64,000 bases of DNA, taken from assembly GCA_020848545.1 (NCBI GenBank), contig JADLHZ010000125.1, positions 62,001 to 126,000 on the forward strand, given 5' to 3'. Positions 8,879 through 16,822 of the stretch are shown piece after piece. Numbering within the stretch: position 1 is the stretch's first letter; each line of letters starts with the position of its first letter. The translations under genes and the position numbers were made by a program. The stretch is from Deltaproteobacteria bacterium. GTDB lineage: Bacteria > Myxococcota > JADLHZ01. The notes beneath the pieces are model-generated. The model was not told where the DNA came from, searched no databases, and worked only from the letters and a program-made list of their open reading frames with translations.

Positions 8879-10570
8879 TCAGTCGTACGGCTGCGGCGCG
8901 ATCCCTGCCTTGCGCAGCGCCGGCAGCATCAACACGCGCGCCTTCTTCTTCGCGAACGCTTCGTCGAACTCCGCGAGCCCCACCTTCATCGCCGCTTCGA
9001 AGGGCGCGTCGTGCGTCATCGTCGTCTCCAAGAAGAGGTACTTGTCCTTCAGCTTGGGGTCGTCCTGCTCGGTCGCGTGCCAGCCGACGAACGCGTGGCC
9101 GGGCACGAGCACGATCGCCGGCTGCAGGCCGATCGCCTCCATCAACGTCGCGTAGAGGATCGCGCCTTCGAGACACTGCGCGTTTGTCGTCGCGAGCACT
9201 TCGGCCGGTAGCCGTGCGCGTTGGCCGTAGCCGTTTCCAGATGCGGTCTCCGGGTTCATCACGTACGAGACGCCTTTGGCCTTGAGCGAATCGTAGATCG
9301 CTTGCACCTGCGGGATCGTCGCCGACTGCTCGCCCGCGAAGGTATTGCGTGGCGCCCGCGTCTTCGCTTCGGCTAAGAACGCCTCGACCGCCTTCGCCGT
9401 CGGCGTGACCCACGCGGCCATGAACATGTTGAGGTTCTCGGCCATCGCTTTTTCTTCGTCGACGAATGCCGCGGTCGGCAGGAAGTCGCGTGGCTGCAGC
9501 TCGATCTCCTCGCTGTCCTGATGCACGACCGCCTCGGTCGTTTGCGCCACGCTGAGCACGCGGATGCTGAGCTGCGCCCGCCGCGCCGCGCGCATGCCGA
9601 CGAGATCGAAGGTGGCCGCCAGCGGCGGCGTGAGATCCGCGACGATCGACTGGCCCTTCAGCACCGTCTCGGTCTTCGTCTGCACTTGTGTCACGCCGTC
9701 GATCGACGCCTCGATGCGAAACTGGCGATCCTCGCCGACGTTGTCCAAGTACACCCGCACGAGCGGCTTCGAGCCTTCGTGCTTGCCGATCAAATGGAAG
9801 ATGCCGAGCGCGACCATCGGCATGTGCTCGGTCTCGACGAGCGCGCCGTAAGCCTTCGCCGGCACGAGCGACTTGCGCACCTCGATGAGATCCTCGGCGT
9901 CTCCGCCGAGCTTGTCCGACTCGGCCACCGCTTTGGCCGCCTCCGGGAGCTTGCCAGTGTGCAAGAGCGCGCGCGCCCGATACTTGTGCGCGCGGTTCAA
10001 CACCTCGTTCTTCGCCGGGCCCTTCAACTTGGCGCCGAGCTTCACCGTCTGCTCGGCGGCGGCGAGGCACTGCTTCCAATCCCGCACGCGGCAAAACACC
10101 TTCGCCCGCGTGAGCGCCACGTCCGGATCCTTCGCCGCGAATTTTTGCGCTTTGTCGAGCAGGCCGAGCGCGAGGCGCGGGCTGTTCAGTCCTACGTATG
10201 CCCGCGCGAGCAGTTCCGGGTGGCCGCCCTTCGGATCCGATGCGAGCATCAACGCGCCGATGTCGCCGAGGAGCACGTAGTACTTCTGCTTCTCGGCGCA
10301 GCGCGCGAGCCAGAGGTAGCCTTCGCTGTTCTTCTTCACCTCCGCGGCCTCAGGACGGGCGAGCGCGAGCAGCACGCGCGTCCACGGCGCGATGAGCGTC
10401 TTGCAGTCGCGCGTCGCGGGCTTCGCGGCGGCGACGACCTTCGCCAACATCGCCCGCGCCTCGGCCTCGGTCGGCAGCTTCGGCGCGGCCGCTTGCGGCG
10501 CTTCTTTTCCGGTCGACGGCGGCGGCGGTGCGGCTTCGGACGCGAGCAACAAGGCGAGGAGGAGGAGCAT
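8879..10570 (-). CDS. Exported TPR - transglutaminase-like protein
   Basis: This 563-residue protein begins with a signal peptide (MLLLLALLLASEAAP), so it is exported, probably to the periplasm. Residues about 80-260 contain TPR-like helical pairs for protein interaction. A beta-rich middle follows. Residues about 400-540 resemble a transglutaminase/cysteine-protease-like fold: a Cys near 464 in TTNAQCLEGAILYATLM and a His near 488 in VLVPGHAFVGW are placed like the Cys-His pair. A downstream acid is not certain, so catalysis is unproven. ATG 10570 is used because it starts the signal peptide; the frame is open further upstream. The divergent DUF2809 gene starts 60 bp away. Confidence 0.75.
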   Translation of the reverse strand: MLLLLALLLASEAAPPPPSTGKEAPQAAAPKLPTEAEARAMLAKVVAAAKPATRDCKTLIAPWTRVLLALARPEAAEVKKNSEGYLWLARCAEKQKYYVLLGDIGALMLASDPKGGHPELLARAYVGLNSPRLALGLLDKAQKFAAKDPDVALTRAKVFCRVRDWKQCLAAAEQTVKLGAKLKGPAKNEVLNRAHKYRARALLHTGKLPEAAKAVAESDKLGGDAEDLIEVRKSLVPAKAYGALVETEHMPMVALGIFHLIGKHEGSKPLVRVYLDNVGEDRQFRIEASIDGVTQVQTKTETVLKGQSIVADLTPPLAATFDLVGMRAARRAQLSIRVLSVAQTTEAVVHQDSEEIELQPRDFLPTAAFVDEEKAMAENLNMFMAAWVTPTAKAVEAFLAEAKTRAPRNTFAGEQSATIPQVQAIYDSLKAKGVSYVMNPETASGNGYGQRARLPAEVLATTNAQCLEGAILYATLMEAIGLQPAIVLVPGHAFVGWHATEQDDPKLKDKYLFLETTMTHDAPFEAAMKVGLAEFDEAFAKKKARVLMLPALRKAGIAPQPYD

Positions 10571-10629
10571 GCGTCGACAGTAGCCGATACGCGCGCTTGC
10601 ACAAAAAATCGGGTGTGCGAGCACAGGTC

Positions 10630-11070
10630 ATGACGAAGAGCTGGGCCGAACGCCATCAGGACGACGCGATCGCGATGATGACCCGCCGCGATCGCCGGAT
10701 CTACGCGGCGCTCGCGCTCGGGACGATCGGGCTCGGGCTGCTCGGCCGCCGCGCCGCTTGGATGCCGTCGTTCTTCGCTGCGAACGCCGGCGACGCGCTC
10801 TATGCCACGCTCGTCTTCTGGTTGCTGGCGATCGCCGTTCCGCTCGCGCGGGCGCAGCACTTAGCGATCGTGACCTTCTGCGCCTGCGCGGCGATCGAGC
10901 TCAGCCAGGCGTGGCACGCGGAGTGGCTGCTCGCGCTTCGCCGCACCGCGCTCGGACCCCTCGTGCTCGGGACCACCTTCGCCGCCGAGGACTTCCCTCG
11001 CTATCTGGCAGGCGTCGCGATCGCGCTCATCGTCGATCGGCACGTGCGCGGTTGGCGGCCGACCCGGTGA
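10630..11070 (+). CDS. DUF2809-family membrane protein
   Basis: This 146-residue integral membrane protein has about four hydrophobic helices. The pattern GLLGRR near the first helix, GDALYATLVFW, the EL(S)Q-type motif after the third helix, the LRRTALG segment and the final DFPRYLAGV match the DUF2809 family. The biochemical role of that family is unknown. ATG 10630 is favoured by position; an internal ATG at about 10675 would still keep all helices. It converges with the beta-helix gene, and a short GC-rich hairpin lies between them. Confidence 0.75.
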   Translation: MTKSWAERHQDDAIAMMTRRDRRIYAALALGTIGLGLLGRRAAWMPSFFAANAGDALYATLVFWLLAIAVPLARAQHLAIVTFCACAAIELSQAWHAEWLLALRRTALGPLVLGTTFAAEDFPRYLAGVAIALIVDRHVRGWRPTR

Positions 11071-11082
11071 CTGTGTCACTCG

Positions 11083-11101
11083 TCCGGTCCTTCGGGCCGG
11101 A
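11083..11101. terminator. GC-rich hairpin between convergent genes
   Basis: TCCGGTCC (11083-11090), loop TTC and GGGCCGGA (11094-11101) form an eight-pair stem with one G-T wobble between the 3' ends of two convergent genes. There is no T-run on either strand, so it would be a non-canonical or Rho-assisted terminator at best. Confidence 0.4.
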
Positions 11102-11107
11102 TCCGCC

Positions 11108-13048
11108 TCATCGCATGCCGCTTGGGATCGACTTCCTGCGCCGCGCTGCGACCAAGAGCAGGGGCAACGCCCACGCGAACGGACTTCCGCTCGCGCCGCA
11201 ACCACCGCGCGGCTGCGGCGGGTTGCACAGGACCTGCGTTTGCGTGATCTCGAGGCCGGTGAGCCCACCGTCGAGATCGGTGTCGTTGCCGACGACGATG
11301 CGCACGCCGCCTTCCACGCAGGCCTGATCGCCGGTGCCGATCTTCTCCGTGAGGAGCAGCGTGCCGCTGTGACCGTCCGCACCGCTCGCGCCTTGTGGGC
11401 CGGTCACGCCTGGCGCGCCCGTGTTGCCGGTCACACCGCTCGCGCCCGGCGGTCCGGGCGTGCCTGAGGCGGATCCGCAAACGTAGCCGGTCTGGAGCAC
11501 GGCGCCGCTGCAGTCGAGCGTCTCGACGCGCTTGCCGCCGGACGCACAGTTGATGCCGGCGGCTTCGTCGGCGATGCGCACGCTAGCCGTTTGCCGCTCG
11601 GCGGCGCCGATGTCGCAGAGGCACGCGCGCGGCAGCCCGCCTTGATCGACGGTGATCGCGTCGCCGAGCGCGTTCGTACAGACGCCGGTGTCGATGATGG
11701 CGCTGCCGGCGATGGGCGGCAAGGACGCAGTGCCGTTCGGCCCAGGGGCGAGTGTGTCGTCGACGAGGACGTTCGTGACGTTGTCGAGCCGGCGATCGGT
11801 CAAGGGATCCGCGACGCATGCCGCGCCGGTGCCGAGCACGTTGTAGCCGTCGCTCGCGAGCGCGGCCAGGCTCGTCGCCGCGCAATCGAAGCCGGGCGTC
11901 ATCGCCGCGTTCGCATTGCCGGCGAGCAGTGTGTTGCGCAGCCGCACGGTCGCTGTTGCGCTCACGCCGAAGGCCTCGACGCCGCCGCCGTCGTTGTCGA
12001 CGATGGTGCAGTGCGAGACGCGCGCGACCCGCGGCGTCGCGACGGCGTGCAAGTGAAGCGCGCCGCCGTTGCTGTCGGCCGTGTTGAGCGTGAGCGTCGC
12101 GTTCTCCAAGGTGAGCGTATTGTCGCTGACGAACACCGCGGCGCCGGAGCCACTCGCGTGGTTCGTGATGAACGCGCTGCGCACGATCGTGGTCGCGCCG
12201 CTGGAATAGACCCCGCCGCCTTCTCCGCCCGAGTTGCCGCTGATGCTGGAATCTTCGATCGTCAACGCACCGCCCGAGTTGTAGACGCCGCCGCCCGGAC
12301 CCAAGTTGATCGCGCAGGTGCCGCCTATCGTGAATGTTCCGGGCAAGTTCTGCGCGATGAGCGAATGCGCGATGCGGCCGCCGCTCATGCGGATGCCGAT
12401 GCCGCTGTCCGCCAGGTGGGAGCCGGAGTTGCAGTCTGTGTCGCCCGAACGATTGCCGGCCACCGAGCTGTCGAGGACGAGGAGCCCGTTGACCTTCGTG
12501 CTGACGATGCCGCCACCACCGCCCGGGGCACCGTTGCTGTCATGGCCGGCGCTGTCGCTCACCGTGCAGCTCTCGACGCGCAGAAACGCCGCGCTCCTGA
12601 TGGCGCCGCCGTCCTCCGTGGAAGGCGCTTTGCCGTTCGCGATCTTCAATTGGCGCAAGGTCACGATGTTCGTGCCGACGTCCTGAATGTCGAAGATACG
12701 ATCGATGCCCGGCGTGAGCGGGTCGGTCTCGACCGCGCCGCGGATCGTCGTTCCCGTCGGCCCCGTCGCGCCTTGGATCGTCATGGCCGTCGTGATGTCG
12801 AGATCGCCGCCGGCGTTGGCGTTGTCTCCCGCGGCGCCGAGCGTCAACACGTAGACGCCGGCGGGGACCAGAATCAAATCGGCGCCGGAGCCGTTCTCGC
12901 AGCCGCTGGTGCCGCCGGCGTCTGCGTTGGCGGATGTAATCGCTTCGCGCAGCGAGCATAGGCCATCGCCGTTGGTGAGCGTGTCGAGGGTTGTCTCGAC
13001 GTTGATTGTCGCGCCGATGATCGCCTGCGTCAGGAGAACGAAGAGCAT
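11108..13048 (-). CDS. CSLREA/beta-helix surface protein with collagen-like tract and MYXO-CTERM-like tail
   Basis: This 646-residue exported protein opens with a hydrophobic signal segment and a CSLREAITSANAD motif near residue 31, the signature of CSLREA-type proteins. Residues about 60-480 are rich in Gly/Asn/Thr with repeated short strands (SISGNSGGEGGGVYSS), typical of a right-handed parallel beta-helix. Residues about 535-565 form a Gly-X-Y collagen-like tract. A DTDLDGGLTGLEI segment follows. The extreme C-terminus has GGCGASG, a hydrophobic helix and an ARRRK cluster, resembling the MYXO-CTERM sorting signal of Myxococcota. It is therefore predicted to be surface-displayed. It starts one base after the upstream lipoprotein stop, so it is the third gene of an asnS operon. 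Ligand unknown. Confidence 0.82.
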   Translation of the reverse strand: MLFVLLTQAIIGATINVETTLDTLTNGDGLCSLREAITSANADAGGTSGCENGSGADLILVPAGVYVLTLGAAGDNANAGGDLDITTAMTIQGATGPTGTTIRGAVETDPLTPGIDRIFDIQDVGTNIVTLRQLKIANGKAPSTEDGGAIRSAAFLRVESCTVSDSAGHDSNGAPGGGGGIVSTKVNGLLVLDSSVAGNRSGDTDCNSGSHLADSGIGIRMSGGRIAHSLIAQNLPGTFTIGGTCAINLGPGGGVYNSGGALTIEDSSISGNSGGEGGGVYSSGATTIVRSAFITNHASGSGAAVFVSDNTLTLENATLTLNTADSNGGALHLHAVATPRVARVSHCTIVDNDGGGVEAFGVSATATVRLRNTLLAGNANAAMTPGFDCAATSLAALASDGYNVLGTGAACVADPLTDRRLDNVTNVLVDDTLAPGPNGTASLPPIAGSAIIDTGVCTNALGDAITVDQGGLPRACLCDIGAAERQTASVRIADEAAGINCASGGKRVETLDCSGAVLQTGYVCGSASGTPGPPGASGVTGNTGAPGVTGPQGASGADGHSGTLLLTEKIGTGDQACVEGGVRIVVGNDTDLDGGLTGLEITQTQVLCNPPQPRGGCGASGSPFAWALPLLLVAARRRKSIPSGMR

Positions 13049-13049
13049 T

Positions 13050-13547
13050 TCAGATCCTCACGCGGACGACGACGTCGCCCGAGAACGTCGTTGTCTGCGA
13101 CGGTTGCGTGCCTTGGGCCGCCGCGCGGATCGTCGCGCCGGCGTTGACGTAGGGGAGCATGTTGACGCCGGAGACGAGCGTCATCGTGATCTTCGTCGCG
13201 CCCTTGTCGAGCTTCGGCAACGACGCGATCTTCGTCTCGCTGAGCCCGGGCGCGCTGACGAAGACGTCGAGCGCCGTCAAGAAGTCGAAGTTTCCGGAAG
13301 GCGCGCTCTGCGGCGTGATATAAAGGACGAACGACTCCATCACGACGGCGCTCGCCGGACCGGTGTTGCGCTTCTCGGTTTCCTGCTTGATGTCGAAGTT
13401 GAGCTTCGGGTTCGTCAGCGCAAAGCCGGGCAACAAGCCGCCGAGCAGACTGCCCTGAATCGTGTTCTCGCCGAGGTTCTGCTCGAGCGTGAAGCTGATC
13501 GCGCCGCAGGAGACGAGCGCGATCGCCAGGAGTGCCTCCTTCCTCAC
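13050..13547 (-). CDS. Predicted lipoprotein coupled to asnS
   Basis: This 165-residue protein begins with a lipoprotein signal peptide whose lipobox is LVSC (Cys14). The mature part is beta-rich without a family I can name. It starts at GTG 13547 whose bases overlap the TGA stop of asnS as GTGA, so translation is probably coupled. The next gene begins one base after its stop. A tRNA synthetase, a lipoprotein and a surface beta-helix protein thus share one transcript, which may only reflect genome packing. Function unknown. Confidence 0.75.
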   Translation of the reverse strand: MRKEALLAIALVSCGAISFTLEQNLGENTIQGSLLGGLLPGFALTNPKLNFDIKQETEKRNTGPASAVVMESFVLYITPQSAPSGNFDFLTALDVFVSAPGLSETKIASLPKLDKGATKITMTLVSGVNMLPYVNAGATIRAAAQGTQPSQTTTFSGDVVVRVRI

Positions 13548-14869
13548 GGCTCCAACCGATCCAAGGTCCGCGCGAACGGGATCGTCTCACGCACGTGATG
13601 CAGCCCGCAGATCCACGCGACCGTGCGCTCGATGCCGAGGCCGAAGCCGCCGTGAGGGACGCTGCCGTAGCGGCGCAGATCCAAGAACCATTGAAACGCC
13701 GCCTTCGGCAGCTGGTGATCGGCGATCGATTGCTCCAGCACTTCCAGGTTGTCTTCGCGCTGGCCGCCGCCGATGATCTCGCCGTAGCCTTCCGGCGCGA
13801 GCACGTCGACGCAGCGGGCGATCTTCGGGTTCGCTGGATCGTGCTTCATGTAGAACGCCTTCACCTGCGCCGGGTAGCCGTGCACCATCAGCGGCCGATC
13901 GAACTGCTTCGTCAGCTCGGTCTCATGCGCGCTGCCGAAGTCGTCGCCCCAAGTGATCTTCATGTGCGCCTTCACCTCGGGATCGGTGACGGTCTTCTCG
14001 AGCTCTTCGATGCGCTTGACGGCGTCGGTGTACGAGAGGCGATGAAACGGCTTCTTCACGTTCTTCAGGTGCGTGAGGTCGCGCTCCAAGATCTGCGTCA
14101 GATCCTTCTCGTGCTTGTTGAGCACGCGCTCGACGACGCTGCACAAGAAGTCCTCGGCGAGGTCCATCACGCCCTCGAGCTCGATGAACGCGACCTCGGG
14201 CTCGACCATCCAGAACTCGTTCAGGTGCCGCCGCGTCTTCGACTTCTCGGCGCGAAACACTGGGCCGAAGCAGTAGCTCTTGCGAAACGCGAGCGCGGCC
14301 GCTTCCTGATAGAGCTGCCCCGACTGCGACAGATACGCCTTGCGCTCGAAGTACGGGGTCTCGAAGAGCGTCGTGGTGCCTTCGCACGCGTTCGACGTGA
14401 GGATCGGCGAGTCGACGAGCACGAAGTCGTTTTCGTCGAAGTAGTCGCGCACCGCCTTAACGATCGTGTGGCGGATCCTCAGGATCGCGTGCTGGCGCCG
14501 TGAGCGCAGCCAGAGGTGGCGGTGGTCCATGAGGAACGCGTCGCCGTGCTCCTTCTTTTGGATCGGGTACTCGGCCGACGCACCGACGAGCTTCAGCGCG
14601 TTCGTGTGCAGCTCGAAGCCGATGGGGCTGCGCGCATCTTCGACGACCTTGCCCTTCACTTCGACCGCGGCTTCGAGCGTCAGCTTGTCGGCGACGGCGA
14701 ACTCGGCTTCACTCACGTCTTTCTTGCCGATGACGCACTGGATGGTGCCGGTGCCGTCGCGCAGCTCGAGGAATTGCACCTTGCCCGAGCCGCGCTTCGT
14801 CGCGACCCAACCTTTGAGGGTGATTTGCTGGTCTTTGAATTTGCCGATGGTTGAGACCGTTGCGTCCAT
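13544..14869 (-). CDS. asnS: Asparaginyl-tRNA synthetase
   Basis: This class IIb aminoacyl-tRNA synthetase charges tRNA-Asn with asparagine in the cytoplasm. The 441 residues carry an N-terminal OB-fold anticodon-binding domain (about 15-105) and a class II catalytic core. Motif 2 is visible around FRAEKSKTRRHLNEF and motif 3 around GFGLGIERTVAW near the C-terminus. The EFWMVEPE segment and the GG-rich GEIIGGGQRE active-site segment fit AsnRS rather than AspRS. Length is usual for bacteria. ATG 14869 starts directly with the OB-fold. The stop overlaps the GTG start of the following lipoprotein gene. Confidence 0.95.
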   Translation of the reverse strand: MDATVSTIGKFKDQQITLKGWVATKRGSGKVQFLELRDGTGTIQCVIGKKDVSEAEFAVADKLTLEAAVEVKGKVVEDARSPIGFELHTNALKLVGASAEYPIQKKEHGDAFLMDHRHLWLRSRRQHAILRIRHTIVKAVRDYFDENDFVLVDSPILTSNACEGTTTLFETPYFERKAYLSQSGQLYQEAAALAFRKSYCFGPVFRAEKSKTRRHLNEFWMVEPEVAFIELEGVMDLAEDFLCSVVERVLNKHEKDLTQILERDLTHLKNVKKPFHRLSYTDAVKRIEELEKTVTDPEVKAHMKITWGDDFGSAHETELTKQFDRPLMVHGYPAQVKAFYMKHDPANPKIARCVDVLAPEGYGEIIGGGQREDNLEVLEQSIADHQLPKAAFQWFLDLRRYGSVPHGGFGLGIERTVAWICGLHHVRETIPFARTLDRLEP

Positions 14870-14977
14870 GGCGGTGTCGTCTAGCGCTTTGAAGGAGCCG
14901 AAGTCGAGGCTGGGCTTCCGTGCTCATCACCGAAGCGCACTAATGGACACCGCCCCACCGCATGTCAGACTCCCCGG

Positions 14978-16822
14978 GTGATCTCGCGACTCCCCGCGCT
15001 CGCATTCCTGATCTGCGTCGCTTCGTGCCGCGGCTGCGACAACACGCCGCCGGACGCGCAGCTCGTGTCGGTCACAGGCGACGTCAGCTTCGCCCCGAAA
15101 CAAGACGAACCACAATCGCCCGTGGCGGCACCACGCGCGCTATACAAGGGCAACGTCATCCAAACCGCCGCGGCGAGCGAAGCGCTGATCGCCCTGCAAG
15201 CCGGCGAGCTCACGTTGAAAGAAAACAGCGTGCTCGTCGTCGGTGACGCGCGCGTCGAGCTCGGCGCGATCGTCCTCGAAGGCGGCGGCGAAGTGCGTGC
15301 AGGCGGGAAGGTGATCCGGCTCGGCACGCGCTTCGGCAAGCTCACCGTCGACGTCGGCGCGGTCGTCCTTGTCGGCGCCGGCGGGATCGCCGTCACCGTC
15401 GGCAGCGTCGAGCTCGTCGATCAGAGCGGCACGCGCAAGCTCACGCCGACACCCGCCAGCGCCCCAGCGAGCCGGCCGGTGTTGACGGTGGAGCTGCCGA
15501 TCTTGCTCGAGCGCAGCTCCGGCCGCGTGGAGGTGCTCGGCCCGCATGATCGCTGGCGGCGCGTCGGCAAAGGTGAACGGCTCGCGCAAGGCTCACGTGT
15601 TCGCGCGGTCTCTGCGGGCACCGTTCGCTTCGGTGATGACGCGAAGGGCGGTGCGCTCACGCTCGAGGCCGGGGCGACCGCGACGCTGACGCAGGCGCAG
15701 GACTCGGACGCCGGCGCGACCGTCGCGTATTCCGTCGAGGTCGGCCGCGCGAGCGCGAGGATCGAGCCGCACGCACGAGCCACCCACCGGGTGGTGCTCG
15801 GAAAGCTCGGCAAGGCACAGCCCGTCTCGCTCGAAAAAGGCTTGCTCCGCGCCGAGGCCGAGCTCGACGCGAAGACACCACGTGTCACTGTCCGCGCCGG
15901 CGTCGTGCGCTTCGCCGACGGCCAAGAAGTCCACGCCGGCGAAGCGCGCGTGCCCGGGAGCGACGTCGGTCCCCTCAGCGCGACGGAAGTTGAAGTGGCG
16001 CTGCGCCCGGCCTCCATCGTTTATGCCGGCAGCGCGCCGCCGATCGCGCTGAAGTGGCCGGCGCAAAAAGATCCGGTCGTCGTCGAGATCGCGCGCGACC
16101 GCGACTTCACCGACGTCGAGCTTCGCGAGCAGCTCGCGGGCGGACGGCTGGTTCTCGACGGTCTCTCGGCGGGTCGGCGCTATTGGCGAGTGAAGAAGAA
16201 CGGCGGCCAGTGGCAAACCGGCAGCCTCACCCTCGCCAAGGGCGACGCCGGCGCGTGCACGAATTGCCGGCGCGACAACGTCATCGACGACAACGGCGAA
16301 AAGACGGTGGTCTACTATCAACAAGCGGTGCCGCGCGTCGTTTTGCGGTGGAAGCCGATCGCGGGCGCCGCGAAGTATCGCGTGAAGGTGTTCGCCGACG
16401 GACGCTTCAACGAAGCGGTGATCGACGAGGGCGCGAGCGACGGCGATCTCCCGCTCGAAGCCGGCCGACTCGGTGAAGGTACTTATTTTTGGCTCGTTGC
16501 CGGAGTCGACGCCGCCGGGCAAGCGCTCGCCGGAAGACCGCGCACGAACGAGCTCGTGATCCGGCACGACAACACCGTCAAAGATCTCGTGATCGACGCG
16601 CCGGAGCACGGCAGCGTACAGCCGCGGGCGGAGGTGGAGACGCGCGGCGAAGTCGCGCTCGGCGCACGCTTGCACGTCAACGGGCGCGAAGTGACGCCGG
16701 ACGCCCGCGGCCGCTTCCGAACGACCGTCGCCCTCCGCCGCGGCGCGAACACACTGGTCTACCATCTAGTAGCGAATGACGGCGTCGATCGATATTATGT
16801 CCGCAGTGTCGAACGACGCTGA
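14978..16822 (+). CDS. FecR-like domain lipoprotein
   Basis: This 614-residue protein has a lipoprotein signal peptide with lipobox VASC (Cys17). Residues about 30-150 show the FecR-like beta pattern (VSVTGDVSF, LTLKENSVLVVG, VELGAIVLEGGG), and a second related region follows at about 185-330. The remaining part is beta-sandwich-like with a CTNCRRDN segment near residue 430. FecR domains in this setting are usually periplasmic ligand or signal modules rather than siderophore sensors. Its last 47 bp overlap the start of the Ser/Thr kinase gene, so the two are probably co-expressed and may form a sensor pair (inference). The start codon is GTG. Confidence 0.78.
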   Translation: MISRLPALAFLICVASCRGCDNTPPDAQLVSVTGDVSFAPKQDEPQSPVAAPRALYKGNVIQTAAASEALIALQAGELTLKENSVLVVGDARVELGAIVLEGGGEVRAGGKVIRLGTRFGKLTVDVGAVVLVGAGGIAVTVGSVELVDQSGTRKLTPTPASAPASRPVLTVELPILLERSSGRVEVLGPHDRWRRVGKGERLAQGSRVRAVSAGTVRFGDDAKGGALTLEAGATATLTQAQDSDAGATVAYSVEVGRASARIEPHARATHRVVLGKLGKAQPVSLEKGLLRAEAELDAKTPRVTVRAGVVRFADGQEVHAGEARVPGSDVGPLSATEVEVALRPASIVYAGSAPPIALKWPAQKDPVVVEIARDRDFTDVELREQLAGGRLVLDGLSAGRRYWRVKKNGGQWQTGSLTLAKGDAGACTNCRRDNVIDDNGEKTVVYYQQAVPRVVLRWKPIAGAAKYRVKVFADGRFNEAVIDEGASDGDLPLEAGRLGEGTYFWLVAGVDAAGQALAGRPRTNELVIRHDNTVKDLVIDAPEHGSVQPRAEVETRGEVALGARLHVNGREVTPDARGRFRTTVALRRGANTLVYHLVANDGVDRYYVRSVERR

